From positions 3,925,640 to 3,989,639 of the forward strand of contig CM072152.1 in the NCBI GenBank assembly GCA_036850595.1: DNA of 64,000 nt, written 5' to 3'. The notes under the pieces were generated by a model that was given only the letters and a program-made list of their open reading frames with translations, did no database searches and was not told the origin of the DNA. Positions 63,095-64,000 of the stretch are shown piece by piece. Positions within the stretch are counted from its first letter, which is position 1. Every line of letters starts with the position of its first letter. The DNA comes from Rhyacichthys aspro (taxonomy: Eukaryota > Chordata > Actinopteri > Gobiiformes > Rhyacichthyidae). The translations under genes and the position numbers were made by a program.

Positions 63095-63975
63095 TTTACT
63101 CCCAGGTTTAGTAGTGGTTTAGTGCTTTAGTTTGAGGTTTGGCCCTAGTAGTCCTGGTTTAGATGTGGTTTAGCTCAGGGTTTAAGCAAGGTTTAGTCCT
63201 GGTTTAGATGTGGTTTAGTCCAGGGTTTAAGCCAGTTTTAGACCTGGTTTAGTTGTGGTTTAGTCCCAGTTTAGATGTTGAATCGTCCGGGGTTTAGTTC
63301 TTGGTTTGACCATGGTGTAGCCCTTGATTTAGTCCTGATTTTGCCCTGGTTTAGGTCCTGGGATTTGCATCTGTTTAGTTATGGGTTTAGTTTTCAGTTT
63401 AACCCTAGTTTAGTACTAGTCTAGTCCTACTTTAGTCCAAGGTTTTAGCCCTTTTTTAGTCCAAGGTTTGTTTTAATTTGGTCCTATTTAGTCCTGGTTT
63501 TACCCCGGTTTAGCCCTGATTTATTACTGGTTTAGCACCAGGTTTGGCCCATTGTTTGGTCCTGGTATAGGTCTGGTTTTCCCCTTGGTTAGTTCTGGGA
63601 TTAGTTCTATAAGGCTATATTTAGCTCTGGCTTTGTACTACTACAGTTCCAGTTTAGGCCGCGGTTTAGTACTAGTTAAACCCAGTTTTGATAGTTGATT
63701 GGCCTGGGTTAACCTTACATTTATTCCTAGTTTAGACCTGGAATTAGTACGAGATTGTATGGGTTCAGTCCAAAGTTTTGTACATATAGTCCTAGATCTG
63801 GACTAAGCACTAGGTTTAACCTTTGTTTAGTTCTAGTTTAGCCCTGGGTTTAGAACTGGTTCAGTCCTAGGTCTGCTCCCAGTTTAGTGTTAAATTGTTA
63901 TCCTGGAATATCCCTGAAGTCCTTTAGCACTGGTTTGTACTGAGTTAGTCCTAGATCTAAATATTCACTGCGGTC
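63095..63975 (+). repeat. Degenerate TTTAG-rich minisatellite (about 0.9 kb)
   Basis: Head-to-tail degenerate units with consensus close to 'ggtttagtcct' (about 11-12 bp), variants being 'ggtttagatgt', 'gatttagtcct' and 'agtttagtact'. By hand I count roughly thirty exact TTTAG words, all on one strand. The homogeneous part is at 63160-63270, and divergence grows toward the window end. Short relics occur at 22870, 39210 and 40440 inside family C, so the array is probably an expanded family C tail. It has stops in all frames and is not coding. Confidence 0.85.
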
Positions 63976-64000
63976 CAGGTGCAGGCTCCCGAGGAACACC

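Larger units (their letters stand above)
57812..64000 (+). other. foxp1: foxp1 intron after the first coding exon (partial)
   Basis: Starts GTAGGC and runs past the window end. It includes a GC-rich beginning, one family A copy, an enhancer-like block and a terminal minisatellite, listed separately. Elsewhere (58560-61580 and 61810-62330) I see ordinary intron with short A or T runs and no coding signal. The second coding exon, expected to start with the glutamine-rich region, is not present. Confidence 0.8.

Noticed and set aside
63970..64000. Possible start of the second coding exon after 'gtgcag' at the window end
   Set aside because: The translation does not match the ALQVARQ-type start of the second FOXP1 coding exon, and there is no pyrimidine tract.

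Overview
The window is a piece of a teleost fish nuclear genome. Evidence for this: long AT-rich intronic DNA, many degenerate dispersed repeats of kinds common in spiny-rayed fishes, a hAT-type DNA transposon, the 3' end of an L2/CR1-like LINE, and one recognisable vertebrate coding exon. There is no bacterial gene organisation, and almost all long open frames are chance frames in intron or repeat DNA.

The only gene I recognise is foxp1, on the + strand. Its first coding exon lies at 57636-57811 (CDS 57647-57811, 55 codons, phase-0 donor). Two short upstream exons with good splice signals, at 2191-2230 and 29302-29368, look like 5' untranslated exons of the same gene. Joined to the 11 untranslated bases before the start codon they make a 118-nt leader without any ATG. 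A third, weaker candidate exon is at 1419-1589. The promoter and true first exon are not identified and probably lie upstream; the rest of the protein lies downstream of base 64000.

Layout: 1-2190, upstream sequence with a repeat remnant and a GC-rich candidate exon; 2191-2230, UTR exon; 2231-29301, a 27-kb intron with tandem repeats, a large AT microsatellite (5677-6080), repeat remnants and a 914-bp hAT element with perfect 8-bp target duplications (24048-24977); 29302-29368, UTR exon; 29369-57635, a 28-kb intron with repeat fragments, three short inverted repeats in the window's introns (one at 27.7 kb, two here) and a LINE fragment; 57636-57811, the coding exon; 57812-64000, the start of the next intron, ending in a degenerate TTTAG-rich minisatellite of about 0.9 kb.

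Between the repeats lie blocks of repeat-poor, homeodomain-core-rich sequence (best at 26455-27190 and 53330-54000). They resemble conserved non-coding regulatory elements, as expected for a developmental transcription factor locus. I could not measure conservation, so these are inferences from composition. Stretches not listed separately are intron or upstream DNA in which I see nothing specific. I found no tRNA, rRNA, CRISPR array, virus or novel multi-gene system.
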